A DNA stretch of 64,000 bases from an uncultured Clostridium sp. (lineage in GTDB: Bacteria; Bacillota; Clostridia; Lachnospirales; Lachnospiraceae): positions 139,626-203,625 of the forward strand of contig CAKSBP010000002.1 in the NCBI GenBank assembly GCA_934438135.1, written 5' to 3'. Both the position numbers and the translations under genes were made by a program. Shown one piece after another: positions 44,361 through 53,643 of the stretch; positions within the stretch are counted from its first letter, which is position 1, and each line of letters opens with the position of its first letter. The notes under the pieces are model-generated. The model saw only the letters and a list, made by a program, of their open reading frames with translations. It ran no database searches and was not told the origin of the DNA.

Positions 44361-45161
44361 ATGATTCTTGATGAAATAGTAAATGATAAGAAAAAGCGTT
44401 TGGTAGAGCATAAGCAGAAAATTAGTGAAAAAGAGATGATTCAAATGGCAGAGGGGTCAAAGCGGGTTAGTATCTCTTTTTATAAGGCTCTTGCAAAAGA
44501 AGGACTTTCTATTATTGGAGAATTTAAAAAAGCATCCCCTAGCATGGGGAATATTGAAAGTAAAATCAATTTAACAGATCGGATTAGTCAGTATGAAAAA
44601 TCAGTAGATGCCATTTCCTGTCTTACAGAGGAAGATCATTTTCATGGAAATATCGGATATCTGACAGAAATTAGAGGAATGACTGGGATCCCAGTGTTAC
44701 GAAAAGATTTTATTATTGACCCATACCAGATTTATGAGGCAAAGGTGGCAGGAGCGGATGCAATTTTACTGATTGCAGCTATTTTAAATGATGAGCAGTT
44801 AAAAGGCTATTATGAGCTGGCTCATCAGTATGGACTGGATGTGCTGATGGAAGTTCATGATGAAGAAGAGATGGATCGTGCAATTATGGCAGGTGCCGAT
44901 ATTATTGGTGTCAATAACCGGAATTTAAAGGATTTTACAATTTCGCTGGACACAACAAGACGATTAAGCAGTTATCTGGATCAGAAGATTTCAGGAAAAC
45001 GGCCGGTATTTGTTTCAGAAAGTGGTGTTATGAAAGAGGAAGACATTTCTTTTTTGAAGCAGTGTAACGTAGATGCACTCTTGATTGGAAGAGCATTTAT
45101 GGAACATGAAAATCCAGAAGTGCTGGCAAATCATTGGAAATCGATTTATTTAATGTGCTAG
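44361..45161 (+). CDS. trpC: Indole-3-glycerol phosphate synthase
   Basis: TrpC closes the indole ring from CdRP. The 266-residue TIM barrel has IGEFKKASPSMGNI, SCLTEEDHFHGN, VLRKDFIIDPYQIYEAKVAGADAILLI, LMEVHDEEEM and GVNNRNLKDFTISL. ATG 44361 is preceded by GAGGAG; an open frame from 44337 overlaps trpG and is less likely. It stands where trpD would normally come before it. Confidence 0.95.
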   Translation: MILDEIVNDKKKRLVEHKQKISEKEMIQMAEGSKRVSISFYKALAKEGLSIIGEFKKASPSMGNIESKINLTDRISQYEKSVDAISCLTEEDHFHGNIGYLTEIRGMTGIPVLRKDFIIDPYQIYEAKVAGADAILLIAAILNDEQLKGYYELAHQYGLDVLMEVHDEEEMDRAIMAGADIIGVNNRNLKDFTISLDTTRRLSSYLDQKISGKRPVFVSESGVMKEEDISFLKQCNVDALLIGRAFMEHENPEVLANHWKSIYLMC

Positions 45162-45207
45162 AAAGCATATACAATGAAATACGATAACATGAAGGAGCTG
45201 ATTAACC

Positions 45208-45837
45208 ATGGAGGCAGCAGTGCCGAAAATAAAAATCTGTGGACTGACATCTGTAGAAGATGCCAGAATACTAAATCAATATCCAGTGGATTTTGCAGGA
45301 ATGGTTGTGTTTTTTAAAAAAAGCCGCCGGAATGTATCTTTGGAAAAGGCCAAGGAGATTATGAATGAACTGAATACATCTATAAAGAAAGTTGCTGTAA
45401 TGGTTAGTCCCACCAAAGCTCAGATTCTGGATGTACAGAAACTGGAATTTGATTATCTTCAGATACATGGAGAACTAGCAGATGAAGTACTGAAAGCTGC
45501 CAGTCTTCCTATTATCCGGGCAGTTAATGTGGAAAGTGAGGAAAAGCTTAAAGGTATTTCTGAACTGTTTCAGAACGAGAAAGTAAAGTATGTTGCTTTC
45601 GATGGTAGAAAGCCTGGAAATGGAGAAACATTTGACTGGGACTTGATTCAGAAATATGTGGATAACCCGGAAAAAATTATGCTTGCCGGTGGACTAAATA
45701 GGAATAATGTGGTAAAAGCGATTAGACAGGTACATCCTGCAATTGTGGATGTCAGCACTGGAGTAGAAAATTCCACGGGATTTGGGAAAAATGATAAAAA
45801 AGTAAAGCAGTTTGTTGAAACTATTATACATAAATAG
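45208..45837 (+). CDS. trpF: Phosphoribosylanthranilate isomerase
   Basis: TrpF isomerises PRA to CdRP. The 209-residue barrel has KICGLTSVEDA, FKKSRRNVS, VMVSPTKAQILD, YLQIHGEL, AFDGRKPGNGETFDW and VDVSTGVENSTGFGKNDKKV. Its substrate is made by TrpD, which is not in this operon. Ribosome site AAGGAG. Confidence 0.94.
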   Translation: MEAAVPKIKICGLTSVEDARILNQYPVDFAGMVVFFKKSRRNVSLEKAKEIMNELNTSIKKVAVMVSPTKAQILDVQKLEFDYLQIHGELADEVLKAASLPIIRAVNVESEEKLKGISELFQNEKVKYVAFDGRKPGNGETFDWDLIQKYVDNPEKIMLAGGLNRNNVVKAIRQVHPAIVDVSTGVENSTGFGKNDKKVKQFVETIIHK

Positions 45838-45857
45838 AGGAAAGGCAGGTTTCATAT

Positions 45858-47045
45858 ATGGGAAAATATTATGGAGAATTTGGTGGACAGTATGTGTCTG
45901 AATCACTGATGAATACACTGGATGAGTTAGAGAAAGCATTTGAAGAGGCAGTCAACGATCCAAAATTCTGGGAGGAATTTCATTATTATATGAAAGAGTA
46001 TGTTGGAAGAGAAACCCCTCTTTATTATGCAGAAAGACTTTCCAAGAAATATGGGCCAAAGATTTATTTAAAGAGAGAAGATTTAAACCATACAGGCGCG
46101 CACAAAATCAATAATGTAATTGGCCAGATTCTTCTTGCCAAGAGAATGGGAAAGAAGAAAGTTATTGCAGAGACTGGTGCAGGACAGCATGGTGTGGCAA
46201 CAGCAACAGGTGCAGCCTTATTTGACATGGAATGCAAGGTTTTCATGGGGGAAGAAGATATTAAACGTCAGGAACTTAACGTTATGCGAATGAAAATGTT
46301 AGGCTCAGAAGTACATAGTGTTACATCCGGAAGCAAAACATTAAAAGATGCCACAAATGAGGCAATCCGCACCTGGGCAAGAGATGTAGAGGATACTTTC
46401 TATGTTATCGGTTCAGCAGTTGGGCCACATCCATACCCTAAAATTGTGAAAACATTTCAGAGCATTATCAGCAAAGAAGCTAAAAAGCAGATTTTAGAGA
46501 AGGAAGGCAGACTTCCTGATGCGGTTATGGCTTGTCTTGGCGGCGGTTCTAATGCAATTGGAATGTTTGCAGAATTTATTGATGAAAAGAATGTAAAATT
46601 AATTGGTATTGAAGCTGGTGGTCTTGGAATTGAAAGTGGAAAACATGCCTGTTCTATGGCACTTGGTGCTCCTGGTGTTCTTCATGGAATGCGTTCTTAT
46701 CTGTTACAGGATGACGATGGAAATGTACAGTTAGCACATTCTATTTCTGCTGGATTAGATTATCCGGGTGTTGGACCGGAACATGCATATTTGAAAGAAT
46801 CAGGCAGAGCACAGTATGTTTCTGTTACGGATGATGAAGCGATGAATGCGTTATTGGAGCTTTGTAAACTGGAGGGAATTATTCCAGCAATTGAAAGTTC
46901 CCATGCTCTTGCATATGCATTTAAATATGCCAAAACGTGTCCAAAAGATGAAATTATCATTGTAAATCTTTCTGGTCGTGGAGATAAGGACTGTCATACG
47001 ATTGCAGAGTGGATGACAGGCAACAGAGAGGCGTTAAATAAATAG
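45858..47045 (+). CDS. trpB: Tryptophan synthase beta chain
   Basis: TrpB joins indole and serine with pyridoxal phosphate. The 395-residue protein starts GKYYGEFGGQYVSESLM. The PLP lysine lies in LNHTGAHKINN, and ETGAGQHGVATAT, GGGSNAIGMF and HSISAGLDYPGVGPEH are present. This is the TrpB1 type that pairs with TrpA, which follows 13 bases downstream. Confidence 0.97.
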   Translation: MGKYYGEFGGQYVSESLMNTLDELEKAFEEAVNDPKFWEEFHYYMKEYVGRETPLYYAERLSKKYGPKIYLKREDLNHTGAHKINNVIGQILLAKRMGKKKVIAETGAGQHGVATATGAALFDMECKVFMGEEDIKRQELNVMRMKMLGSEVHSVTSGSKTLKDATNEAIRTWARDVEDTFYVIGSAVGPHPYPKIVKTFQSIISKEAKKQILEKEGRLPDAVMACLGGGSNAIGMFAEFIDEKNVKLIGIEAGGLGIESGKHACSMALGAPGVLHGMRSYLLQDDDGNVQLAHSISAGLDYPGVGPEHAYLKESGRAQYVSVTDDEAMNALLELCKLEGIIPAIESSHALAYAFKYAKTCPKDEIIIVNLSGRGDKDCHTIAEWMTGNREALNK

Positions 47046-47057
47046 GAGGTATCCGTT

Positions 47058-47879
47058 ATGAAAAACAGAATTGAAGAAAAATTAGAAAACTTACAGAAAG
47101 CCGGTAAAAAGGCGTTTATTACATATATGACAGCAGGTCTTCCAGATATGGATGCGACCAAAAAACTGCTGAAGGCGCAGGAGGAAGCTGGAACAGATAT
47201 TGTGGAACTGGGAATTCCGTTTTCCGATCCAGTTGCAGACGGCCCTGTGATTCAGAATGCATCTTATCAGGCAATTCTTCGTGGCTCCAGCCTGAGAAAA
47301 GCATTTACAGCAGTCAAGGAAGCAAGAACCGACTGCCAGATTCCAATTGTTTTTATGATGTATTACAATACCATTCTTCATTATGGTGTGAAAGAATTTG
47401 TGGAAAAGTGCGCAGAAACCGGCGTTGATGGTTTAATTATTCCAGATCTTCCATTTGAAGAGCAAGATGAATTAAAACAGTATCTGGATAAGGAAAATGC
47501 GCCGATCCTGATTCAGCTTGTATCGCCAGTTTCTAAACAGAGAGTTCCAATGATTTTAGAAAATGCAAGAGGATTTGTTTACTGTGTATCTTCTATGGGC
47601 GTAACTGGGCAACAAGGGGGGTTCTATGATACGGTTTCCGATTATCTAAAAGAAGTGAAAGCCCAGTCTAAGATTCCGGTTATGATGGGATTTGGAATCA
47701 AAGAAGCCTCTGATGTGGAATTTGTGAAAGATACCATTGATGGATGTATCGTCGGAACACATTTTGTACAGTTATTGATGGATTCTGATTATAATCTGGA
47801 TGCTGCAAAGGAGTATATTTCTACATTTAAGAAAGAATTGAATGGGGAAGCAGTGGTGAAGGCAGCGGAATTGCAATGA
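47058..47879 (+). CDS. trpA: Tryptophan synthase alpha chain
   Basis: TrpA cleaves indole-3-glycerol phosphate and passes indole to TrpB. The 273-residue barrel has ITYMTAGLPD, VELGIPFSDPVADGPVIQNA with the catalytic Glu, MMYYNTILHYG, GLIIPDLPFEEQ, YCVSSMGVTG and MGFGIKEASDV. It ends the trp operon before a strong terminator. Confidence 0.97.
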   Translation: MKNRIEEKLENLQKAGKKAFITYMTAGLPDMDATKKLLKAQEEAGTDIVELGIPFSDPVADGPVIQNASYQAILRGSSLRKAFTAVKEARTDCQIPIVFMMYYNTILHYGVKEFVEKCAETGVDGLIIPDLPFEEQDELKQYLDKENAPILIQLVSPVSKQRVPMILENARGFVYCVSSMGVTGQQGGFYDTVSDYLKEVKAQSKIPVMMGFGIKEASDVEFVKDTIDGCIVGTHFVQLLMDSDYNLDAAKEYISTFKKELNGEAVVKAAELQ

Positions 47880-47896
47880 TAAGCACAGCGAAACTG

Positions 47897-47935
47897 GAAA
47901 ACCGCCAAATTGCATTTTACAATTTGGCGGTTTTG
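47897..47935. terminator. Bidirectional terminator between trpA and fabV
   Basis: AAAACCGCCAAATTG pairs perfectly with its complement around CATTTTA, with T-runs on both strands. Confidence 0.93.
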
Positions 47936-47953
47936 TGTATTTATGAATTCTAT

Positions 47954-49123
47954 TTACACAAGTGGAATATCTTCTTCATAATCCACATTATCAAAGTGGA
48001 ATCCAAACATTTTATAAAAATCATCCCAGTAGCCTTCTGTATCCGCTAATTCGGAAAAATTTTCACTTGAAATAATAGCCCAGTTTTTCTGAACTTCATC
48101 CTGAACATCATCTCTCATTTCTAAATCATCGACGTGAATCAGTCCGTCTTTTTCTGTCTGGACACCTGCTGGATTATAAACTCTGTCTTTATAGAGCCGT
48201 GCCATCTGCTCGATACATCCTTCATGAACACCTTTTTCTTTCATGACCTTATAAAGAAGGGAAATGTAAAGTGGTACAATAGGAATTGCAGAACTTGCCT
48301 GAGTAACCAGTCCCTTGTTAACAGAAACATAAGCTTTGACTCCTGTTTTAGAGAACTCAGCTGTAATTTCTTTGGCTGTTTCGGCTAAATGTTTCTTGGC
48401 CTGACCTATGGTTCCATCGTGATAAATTGGATAAGTAAGTTTTGGGCCTATGTAGGAATAAGCAATGGTTTTGGCATTATCCGCAAGAACACCAGCTTCA
48501 TCCAAAACAGTAATCCACTCTTTCCAGTCTTCTCCGCCCATAACTTTTATAGTTGCGAAAATTTCTTCTTCTGTTCCAGGTTCAATACAGGCATCCGTAA
48601 TGGTATTATGCTGTAAATCCCAATTCTTGTTTTTGAATTCTTTACCAACTGTTTTTAATACAGATTGATAAGTAGTTCCGCTTTTATCGGTTCTTCTTGG
48701 AGCTGCAATGCTGTAGACAAGAAGGTCAATTTTTCCTAAATCTTTTTTTATTAAATCAATGACCTGCTGTTTGATTTGCTGGGAGAAAGCATCGCCATTA
48801 ATTGATTTGGAATACAGGCCGGAGGCAGCAGCTTCCTCATCGAAAGCCAATGTATTATAATATCCGGCAGTAGCAGTTCTTCGTTCTGTAGGAAGTTTTT
48901 CAAACATAATTCCAATTGTGTTTGCACCGGCTCCAAAAGCCGTGCTGATTCTGGAAGCAAGTCCATATCCAGTAGAACAGCCAATAACAAGTACATTTTT
49001 GGGACCATTTGGTATTTTAGCATTTTCTCTTACGTAAGCAATCTGTCTTTTGACATTTTCAGCACATCCTTTTGGATGGGCGGTTGTACAGATAAAACTT
49101 TTTACTTTTGGCTTTATAATCAT
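47954..49123 (-). CDS. fabV: Trans-2-enoyl-ACP/CoA reductase FabV
   Basis: FabV reduces enoyl-ACP in fatty acid elongation; close relatives (Ter) act on crotonyl-CoA in butyrate formation. The 389-residue protein has KSFICTTAHPKGC, the NAD site VIGCSTGYGLASRI, SIAAPRRTD and the Tyr-x8-Lys active site in YPIYHDGTIGQAKKHL. ATG 49123 matches the family start MIIKPKV; the frame is open to 49171 but that part looks non-coding. FabV and Ter cannot be told apart here. A FabT-like palindrome in the promoter supports a fatty-acid role. Confidence 0.92.
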   Translation of the reverse strand: MIIKPKVKSFICTTAHPKGCAENVKRQIAYVRENAKIPNGPKNVLVIGCSTGYGLASRISTAFGAGANTIGIMFEKLPTERRTATAGYYNTLAFDEEAAASGLYSKSINGDAFSQQIKQQVIDLIKKDLGKIDLLVYSIAAPRRTDKSGTTYQSVLKTVGKEFKNKNWDLQHNTITDACIEPGTEEEIFATIKVMGGEDWKEWITVLDEAGVLADNAKTIAYSYIGPKLTYPIYHDGTIGQAKKHLAETAKEITAEFSKTGVKAYVSVNKGLVTQASSAIPIVPLYISLLYKVMKEKGVHEGCIEQMARLYKDRVYNPAGVQTEKDGLIHVDDLEMRDDVQDEVQKNWAIISSENFSELADTEGYWDDFYKMFGFHFDNVDYEEDIPLV

Positions 49124-49141
49124 TTTTCTCAACCTCACTAT

Positions 49142-49160
49142 TATTTTGATAATCAAAATA
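49142..49160 (-). promoter_or_regulatory. FabT/MarR-type palindromic operator of fabV
   Basis: TATTTTGAT-A-ATCAAAATA is a perfect 19-base palindrome, two bases downstream of the fabV -10. It resembles the TTTGATxxTCAAA boxes of the MarR-family fatty acid regulator FabT. Placement over the transcription start suits repression. Confidence 0.6.
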
Positions 49161-49161
49161 T

Positions 49162-49190
49162 ATTTTATCATAATTGGAATATTTGTACAA
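49162..49190 (-). promoter_or_regulatory. Sigma-A promoter of fabV
   Basis: On the minus strand TTGTAC-N17-TAAAAT, with -35 at 49190-49185 and -10 at 49167-49162. Confidence 0.68.
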
Positions 49191-49231
49191 TATAAATATA
49201 GGCGATATGATATATAAAAATAAAAAAGATA

Positions 49232-49260
49232 TTTACATTTTGCAGATGTTCTTCTATGAT
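49232..49260 (+). promoter_or_regulatory. Sigma-A promoter of the GT4 gene
   Basis: TTTACA-N17-TATGAT, 40 bases before the start codon; divergent from the fabV promoter. Confidence 0.62.
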
Positions 49261-49300
49261 TATAAAGTGGCTGAATTAAAATTATTTGAGAGGTGCGGTA

Positions 49301-50491
49301 ATGAATATAGGCTTATTTACAGAAACCTATTATCCTGAGATAAACGGTGTTGCATCATCAGTTTATGCATTAAAGGAAGAATTGGAAAGGATGGGACATA
49401 ATGTATATGTATTTACAACCACGTCCCCAGGGGCACCGGAACATGAGAAAAATGTGTACCGCGTTCATAGTCTTCCATGTGTATTGATAACAGACAGACG
49501 TGTTGGATTGTTTTATCAGAGGAAAATAGCTTCTAAGATTAAGAGACTAAAACTGGATATCATTCATACAAATACAGAATTTTCGCTTGGAATTTTTGGG
49601 CGTATTATGGCAAGGGAATTAAAAATCCCCGTGGTTCATACATACCATACCATTTATGAAGATTATACTCATTATGTGACAAAGGGTATTGTATTTGACA
49701 ACCGTGTAAAAAGAATGGCAAGAGTATTTTCCAAAGTGAGCTGTAATAGAGTATCGGAGGTAATTGTTCCAACAGACAAAGTGAAACGGCTTTTACAGGA
49801 CTATCATGTTGATAAGGAAATTCGAGTAATTCCAACGGGAATTGATTTAGAAAAATTCAATGTGATAGACAAGCATTCGAAACAAATCCGGAAAATCCGT
49901 GAAAACTTCGGAATTTCGGAAAAAGATAAGGTTATTTTGTTTGTAGGAAGAATTTCCTATGAGAAAAATATTGATGAAATATTTGATTATCTGCCGGAAT
50001 TTCTGAAACGTCATACGGACAGTAGGTTTGTTTTAGTAGGAGATGGTCCGGAGTTTAAGTATTTTGAAAAGAGGGCAAAGGAATCCGGATGTGAGGATTC
50101 GATTATCCTGATGGGAGAAAGGCCATATGACGAAATCCAGAAGTATTACCTGGCAGGAGACGTGTTTGTCAGTGCTTCCAGCAGTGAGACTCAAGGACTG
50201 ACATTTATTGAAGCTATGGCAGCAGGACTTCCGGTTGTTGCAAAACAGGATGAATGTCTGGATGGAATTCTGGAGCCGGGAAAGAATGGATTTTTCTTTC
50301 GGAATAAAGAAGAATTTCATGAGGCACTGGAGCAGATTTTATATCGTAAGAATGGAGTTAATTTTGAGGAGAATGCAAGAATAACCGCTTATGATCATTC
50401 GACCAGAAAGTTTGCCAAGAGTGTGTTAAGCGTGTATGAGGATGTGTTGGGGTATAATGAGGAAATGGAATCACTGCAGCAGAAAGGATAA
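49301..50491 (+). CDS. Family 4 glycosyltransferase (diacylglycerol glucosyltransferase-like)
   Basis: The 396-residue GT-B protein begins MNIGLFTETYYPEINGVASSV. It has VHTYHTIYEDYTHYV, the donor site FVGRISYEKNIDE and the acidic E-x7-E motif in SASSSETQGLTFIEAMAAGLPVV. This set is typical of alpha-glucosyl-diacylglycerol synthases of Firmicutes, which make glycolipids and lipoteichoic acid anchors. The exact acceptor is not certain. ATG 49301 follows GAGAGGTG; the open frame to 49286 is less likely. Confidence 0.85.
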   Translation: MNIGLFTETYYPEINGVASSVYALKEELERMGHNVYVFTTTSPGAPEHEKNVYRVHSLPCVLITDRRVGLFYQRKIASKIKRLKLDIIHTNTEFSLGIFGRIMARELKIPVVHTYHTIYEDYTHYVTKGIVFDNRVKRMARVFSKVSCNRVSEVIVPTDKVKRLLQDYHVDKEIRVIPTGIDLEKFNVIDKHSKQIRKIRENFGISEKDKVILFVGRISYEKNIDEIFDYLPEFLKRHTDSRFVLVGDGPEFKYFEKRAKESGCEDSIILMGERPYDEIQKYYLAGDVFVSASSSETQGLTFIEAMAAGLPVVAKQDECLDGILEPGKNGFFFRNKEEFHEALEQILYRKNGVNFEENARITAYDHSTRKFAKSVLSVYEDVLGYNEEMESLQQKG

Positions 50492-50495
50492 AAAG

Positions 50496-51254
50496 TTGTT
50501 AGGGATTATAGAATATGTATGCTTTGTTTTAGGGGCAGGAGCACTTATTTACTATGTGTGGATGTTAGGTTTTATTGGTTTCCGGGTGGATTTTTCGCTT
50601 ATTTGGCCATGTTTTTTTGTTGGAACTTATGCATTAGCATTTATATTACATCATGTGAGAATAACAGGGAATCTGACTTGGAATCGGATTGCAATGGCTG
50701 TTCTTGGAGTCGGTATAGCAGGAATGCTTGTTTTGGCAGTGCTGGAGATACAAATTATCCGGACTGGTTTTACAACGCCAGAGGATAACGCAGATTATGT
50801 GATAGTACTTGGTGCTCATGTTCGTGGAACAAAGATTACCAAGGCACTGCAATGCAGACTGGATAAAGCAGTAGAATATCTGGAACGAAATCCAGATACG
50901 CAGGTCATTGTTTCCGGTGGGCAGGGTCATGGAGAAGATATTACAGAAGCAGAAGCAATGAGCCGGTATCTAAAGCAGAATGGAATTACAGCAGAGCGTA
51001 TTATTGAAGAAAAGAAATCAACAGATACCAATGAAAATATTGCATACAGTAAACGATTTATTCCAGATGATAGTTATGTTGTTATCGTAACGAACCGGTT
51101 TCATTTGTTTCGAAGCCTGAAAATTACAAAAAAGCAGCTTAATTCCTGTAAAATACAGGGAAGTGGAGCTAGAACAGGGAATGGATTATTCTTAAATTAT
51201 TACATTAGGGAAGCTGCTGGAGTGATAAAGGATACGCTGGCAGGAAATATGTAA
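50496..51254 (+). CDS. YdcF-like DUF218 membrane protein
   Basis: The 252-residue protein has three hydrophobic segments at the N-terminus. The DUF218 domain follows, with DYVIVLGAHVRGTKITKAL, VIVSGGQGHGEDITEAEAM and VIVTNRFHLFRS. Relatives include SanA and YdcF of enterobacteria, of uncertain envelope function. I place the start at TTG 50496, which has AAAGGA 8 bases upstream, directly after the GT4 stop. The frame is open to ATG 50436 inside the GT4 gene, so a longer form is possible. Confidence 0.78.
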   Translation: MLGIIEYVCFVLGAGALIYYVWMLGFIGFRVDFSLIWPCFFVGTYALAFILHHVRITGNLTWNRIAMAVLGVGIAGMLVLAVLEIQIIRTGFTTPEDNADYVIVLGAHVRGTKITKALQCRLDKAVEYLERNPDTQVIVSGGQGHGEDITEAEAMSRYLKQNGITAERIIEEKKSTDTNENIAYSKRFIPDDSYVVIVTNRFHLFRSLKITKKQLNSCKIQGSGARTGNGLFLNYYIREAAGVIKDTLAGNM

Positions 51255-51278
51255 ACCCCAATAAGGAGGGACATATCA

Positions 51279-51761
51279 GTGGAATCAAGAAAAGAAGAAG
51301 CAGTTAGATTGTTTAAAGAAGGGTATAACTGTTCTCAGTCAGTATTTACTGCATATGCTGATTTATATGGAATTGATAAAGAAACTGCATTAAGGCTGTC
51401 TAGTTCTTTTGGAGCTGGAATTGGAAGAATGAGGGAAGTCTGTGGAACAGTTTCTGGGATGGCAATGATTGCAGGAATGGAAACAGGTGCAGTAGAGGGA
51501 AAGGATGCAAAAGGAAAACAGCATAATTATGAAACAGTTCAGATGCTTGCAGAAGAATTCCGAAAAAGAAACGGAACAATTATCTGTCGGGAACTGCTGG
51601 GTATTGATAAAAAAGATATGGTGGAAGCAGCAGCTTTAACCGGTGTAAAGCCACAGGAACGCACGGGAGAATATTATAAAAAAAGGCCGTGTGTCAAACT
51701 GGTAGAGGAAGCCGCAGAAATACTGGAAAAAACGATTTTAAAAGATAGATTTAAAGATTAG
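51279..51761 (+). CDS. C_GCAxxG_C_C family redox protein
   Basis: The 160-residue protein carries the family's conserved cysteines: GYNCSQSVF, then SSFGAGIGRMREVCGTVSG, then TIICRELLG and RPCVKLVEEA. The family often sits near electron transfer genes but has no fixed reaction. The start is GTG 51279 with AAGGAGG upstream. It is probably co-transcribed with the YdcF-like gene (24-base gap). Confidence 0.85.
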   Translation: MESRKEEAVRLFKEGYNCSQSVFTAYADLYGIDKETALRLSSSFGAGIGRMREVCGTVSGMAMIAGMETGAVEGKDAKGKQHNYETVQMLAEEFRKRNGTIICRELLGIDKKDMVEAAALTGVKPQERTGEYYKKRPCVKLVEEAAEILEKTILKDRFKD

Positions 51762-51821
51762 GGAAAGAGCAGGATGCAGCGTTTGAAGTCTTTTGATTCT
51801 ATTGGCGCTCAAAGCAGTTAT

Positions 51822-51867
51822 ATACAGCTGGTGCATGGTGATTTTTGCTTTCATGCACCAGCTGTAT
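51822..51867. terminator. Bidirectional terminator between C_GCAxxG gene and pyk
   Basis: ATACAGCTGGTGCATG pairs perfectly with CATGCACCAGCTGTAT (16 bp, 14-base loop), followed by TATATTTT on plus. It separates convergent genes. Confidence 0.85.
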
Positions 51868-51873
51868 TATATT

Positions 51874-53292
51874 TTAATTCACTACAACGACACGAATCAT
51901 ATTGGTATTTCCTGAAATCCCTAATGGGACACCAGCTGTGATAACAGCGAGATCGTTGCTGTCTACATATCCGCTGTCTTTTGTTGCCTGAATGGCATCC
52001 ATAAATAATGCTTCTGCATTTTTTTCTTCATTAATAAGAACAGGAGAGATTCCCCAGTTTAAGTTTAGCTGTCGACATACCTTTTCATCCGGGCTGCATC
52101 CAATAATTGGACATGCCGGTCGGACACGAGAAATCATCCTTGCAGTCTGACCAAGTTTGGTAACAGTAATAATTGCTCTCGCCTGAAGGTCGTGTGCCGT
52201 GTTACAGGTTGCAAAAGAAATCGCATCCGTAACACTTGGATAAGAATCGTTGGATTTTTCCTTAAAGCATTTGACATAGTCAATGGACTGTTCTGTTCGT
52301 TCTGCAATTTTAACCATAGTTTTTAAGGATTCAATTGGATAATCACCGGCAGCTGTTTCGCCGGAGAGCATAATAGCGCTTGTACCATCATAAATAGCAT
52401 TAGCAATATCTGTAGCTTCCGCACGGGTAGGACGTGGATGTTTCATCATAGAGTCTAACATCTGAGTAGCTGTGATTACCGGTTTTCCTTTGGCACGACA
52501 TTTGGAAATTAAATCCTTCTGGATGATCGGTACTTCTTCTAATGGGATTTCAATTCCCATGTCTCCTCTGGCAATCATAATTCCGTCAGCAACCTCAAGA
52601 ATCTGTTCTATGTTTTCTACACCTTGCATATTTTCAATCTTAGCAATGATTTTGATGGATTTGCAGCCGTGGTTTCGGATAAAAGAACGCATTTGTAAAA
52701 TATCCTCTGCGGTTCTGGTAAAGGAAGCTGCAATAAAATCAAAGTCATTTTTAATACCAAATAGGATGTCTTCTTTGTCCTTGTCATTTAAAAATGGCAT
52801 GGATAAGCTGATGCCTGGAAGGTTAACCCCTTTTCGATCTGAAATATCTGCGTCATTCATAACTTTGCAGATAATGTCCGTTGATTTTATTTCTATTACG
52901 CTCAATTCTAAAAGACCGTCATCAATTAAAATACGGCTCTCTGCGCTGACATCTTTGGGAAGCTCTTTCCAGGTAACAGAGACTTGATTCTGGTCGCCTA
53001 TAATATCCCTTGTAGTCAGTGTGAACGTATCTCCTTTGGATAAGTGTATCTTGTGGTTTTGAAAGGTACCAATTCGGATTTCCGGACCTTTGGTATCTAA
53101 AAGTACAGCAACAGGAAGAGAAAGTTCCTGACGTAGTTTCCTGATATGGGAAAGGCGTTCAGAGTGTTCTTCATAGCTGCCATGAGAAAAATTAAAGCGG
53201 GCTACATTCATACCGGATATCATTAATTCTTTCATTTTCTCCGGTGTATTGGTGGATGGACCTAAGGTACAGATGATTTTTGTTTTTCTCAT
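51874..53292 (-). CDS. pyk: Pyruvate kinase
   Basis: The enzyme makes pyruvate and ATP from phosphoenolpyruvate. The 472-residue protein has TKIICTLGPSTNTPEKM, ARFNFSHGSYEEH, LLDTKGPEIR, the catalytic segment IKIIAKIENMQGVENI, IMIARGDMGIEIP and AIMLSGETAAGDYP. It ends after the standard C-domain and lacks the extra PEP-utiliser domain found in Bacillus enzymes. AGGGAG lies before the ATG. It is monocistronic. Confidence 0.96.
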   Translation of the reverse strand: MRKTKIICTLGPSTNTPEKMKELMISGMNVARFNFSHGSYEEHSERLSHIRKLRQELSLPVAVLLDTKGPEIRIGTFQNHKIHLSKGDTFTLTTRDIIGDQNQVSVTWKELPKDVSAESRILIDDGLLELSVIEIKSTDIICKVMNDADISDRKGVNLPGISLSMPFLNDKDKEDILFGIKNDFDFIAASFTRTAEDILQMRSFIRNHGCKSIKIIAKIENMQGVENIEQILEVADGIMIARGDMGIEIPLEEVPIIQKDLISKCRAKGKPVITATQMLDSMMKHPRPTRAEATDIANAIYDGTSAIMLSGETAAGDYPIESLKTMVKIAERTEQSIDYVKCFKEKSNDSYPSVTDAISFATCNTAHDLQARAIITVTKLGQTARMISRVRPACPIIGCSPDEKVCRQLNLNWGISPVLINEEKNAEALFMDAIQATKDSGYVDSNDLAVITAGVPLGISGNTNMIRVVVVN

Positions 53293-53643
53293 AAGAAACT
53301 CCCTTCTTTGAAGCTTAATTTTAATAAATATTTACTAAATTTTTCTCCTGCTTTTTAAAATTGTGTAAAAAGGATTTTGTTATAATACCGCTGTGACAGG
53401 AAGAAAGTCTGGATTTATATGGAAAAACCCAGATGGATTCAGTATAGTCTTTCTTGTTTCTACTGTCAATTGGATTGTATTACTTATTTTTTAATTAAAT
53501 TTGACGAAATTGTGTCAAAAGTAATAACAATTGTTACAAAAAAATTATTAATTTATTATAAAACAGTTGCAAAATTGTGCCGTTTTGGTAAAATAAAAAG
53601 GCTAAGACCATTAACGAAAAGTAAATTAAGGTTGGTGTAAACT
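53293..53643. promoter_or_regulatory. Divergent control region between pyk and the LCP gene
   Basis: The 351 bases hold no convincing gene. On the plus strand I see an extended -10 (TGT-TATAAT, 53378-53386) and TTGCAA-N16-TAAAAT (53567-53594), the latter 50 bases before the LCP start. An inverted repeat TTTGAC-N8-GTCAAA lies at 53500-53519. The region is very AT-rich. Confidence 0.55.

Noticed and set aside
53419..53640. Open frame of 73 codons before the LCP gene
   Set aside because: AT-rich, no ribosome site, covers promoter elements and the inverted repeat.
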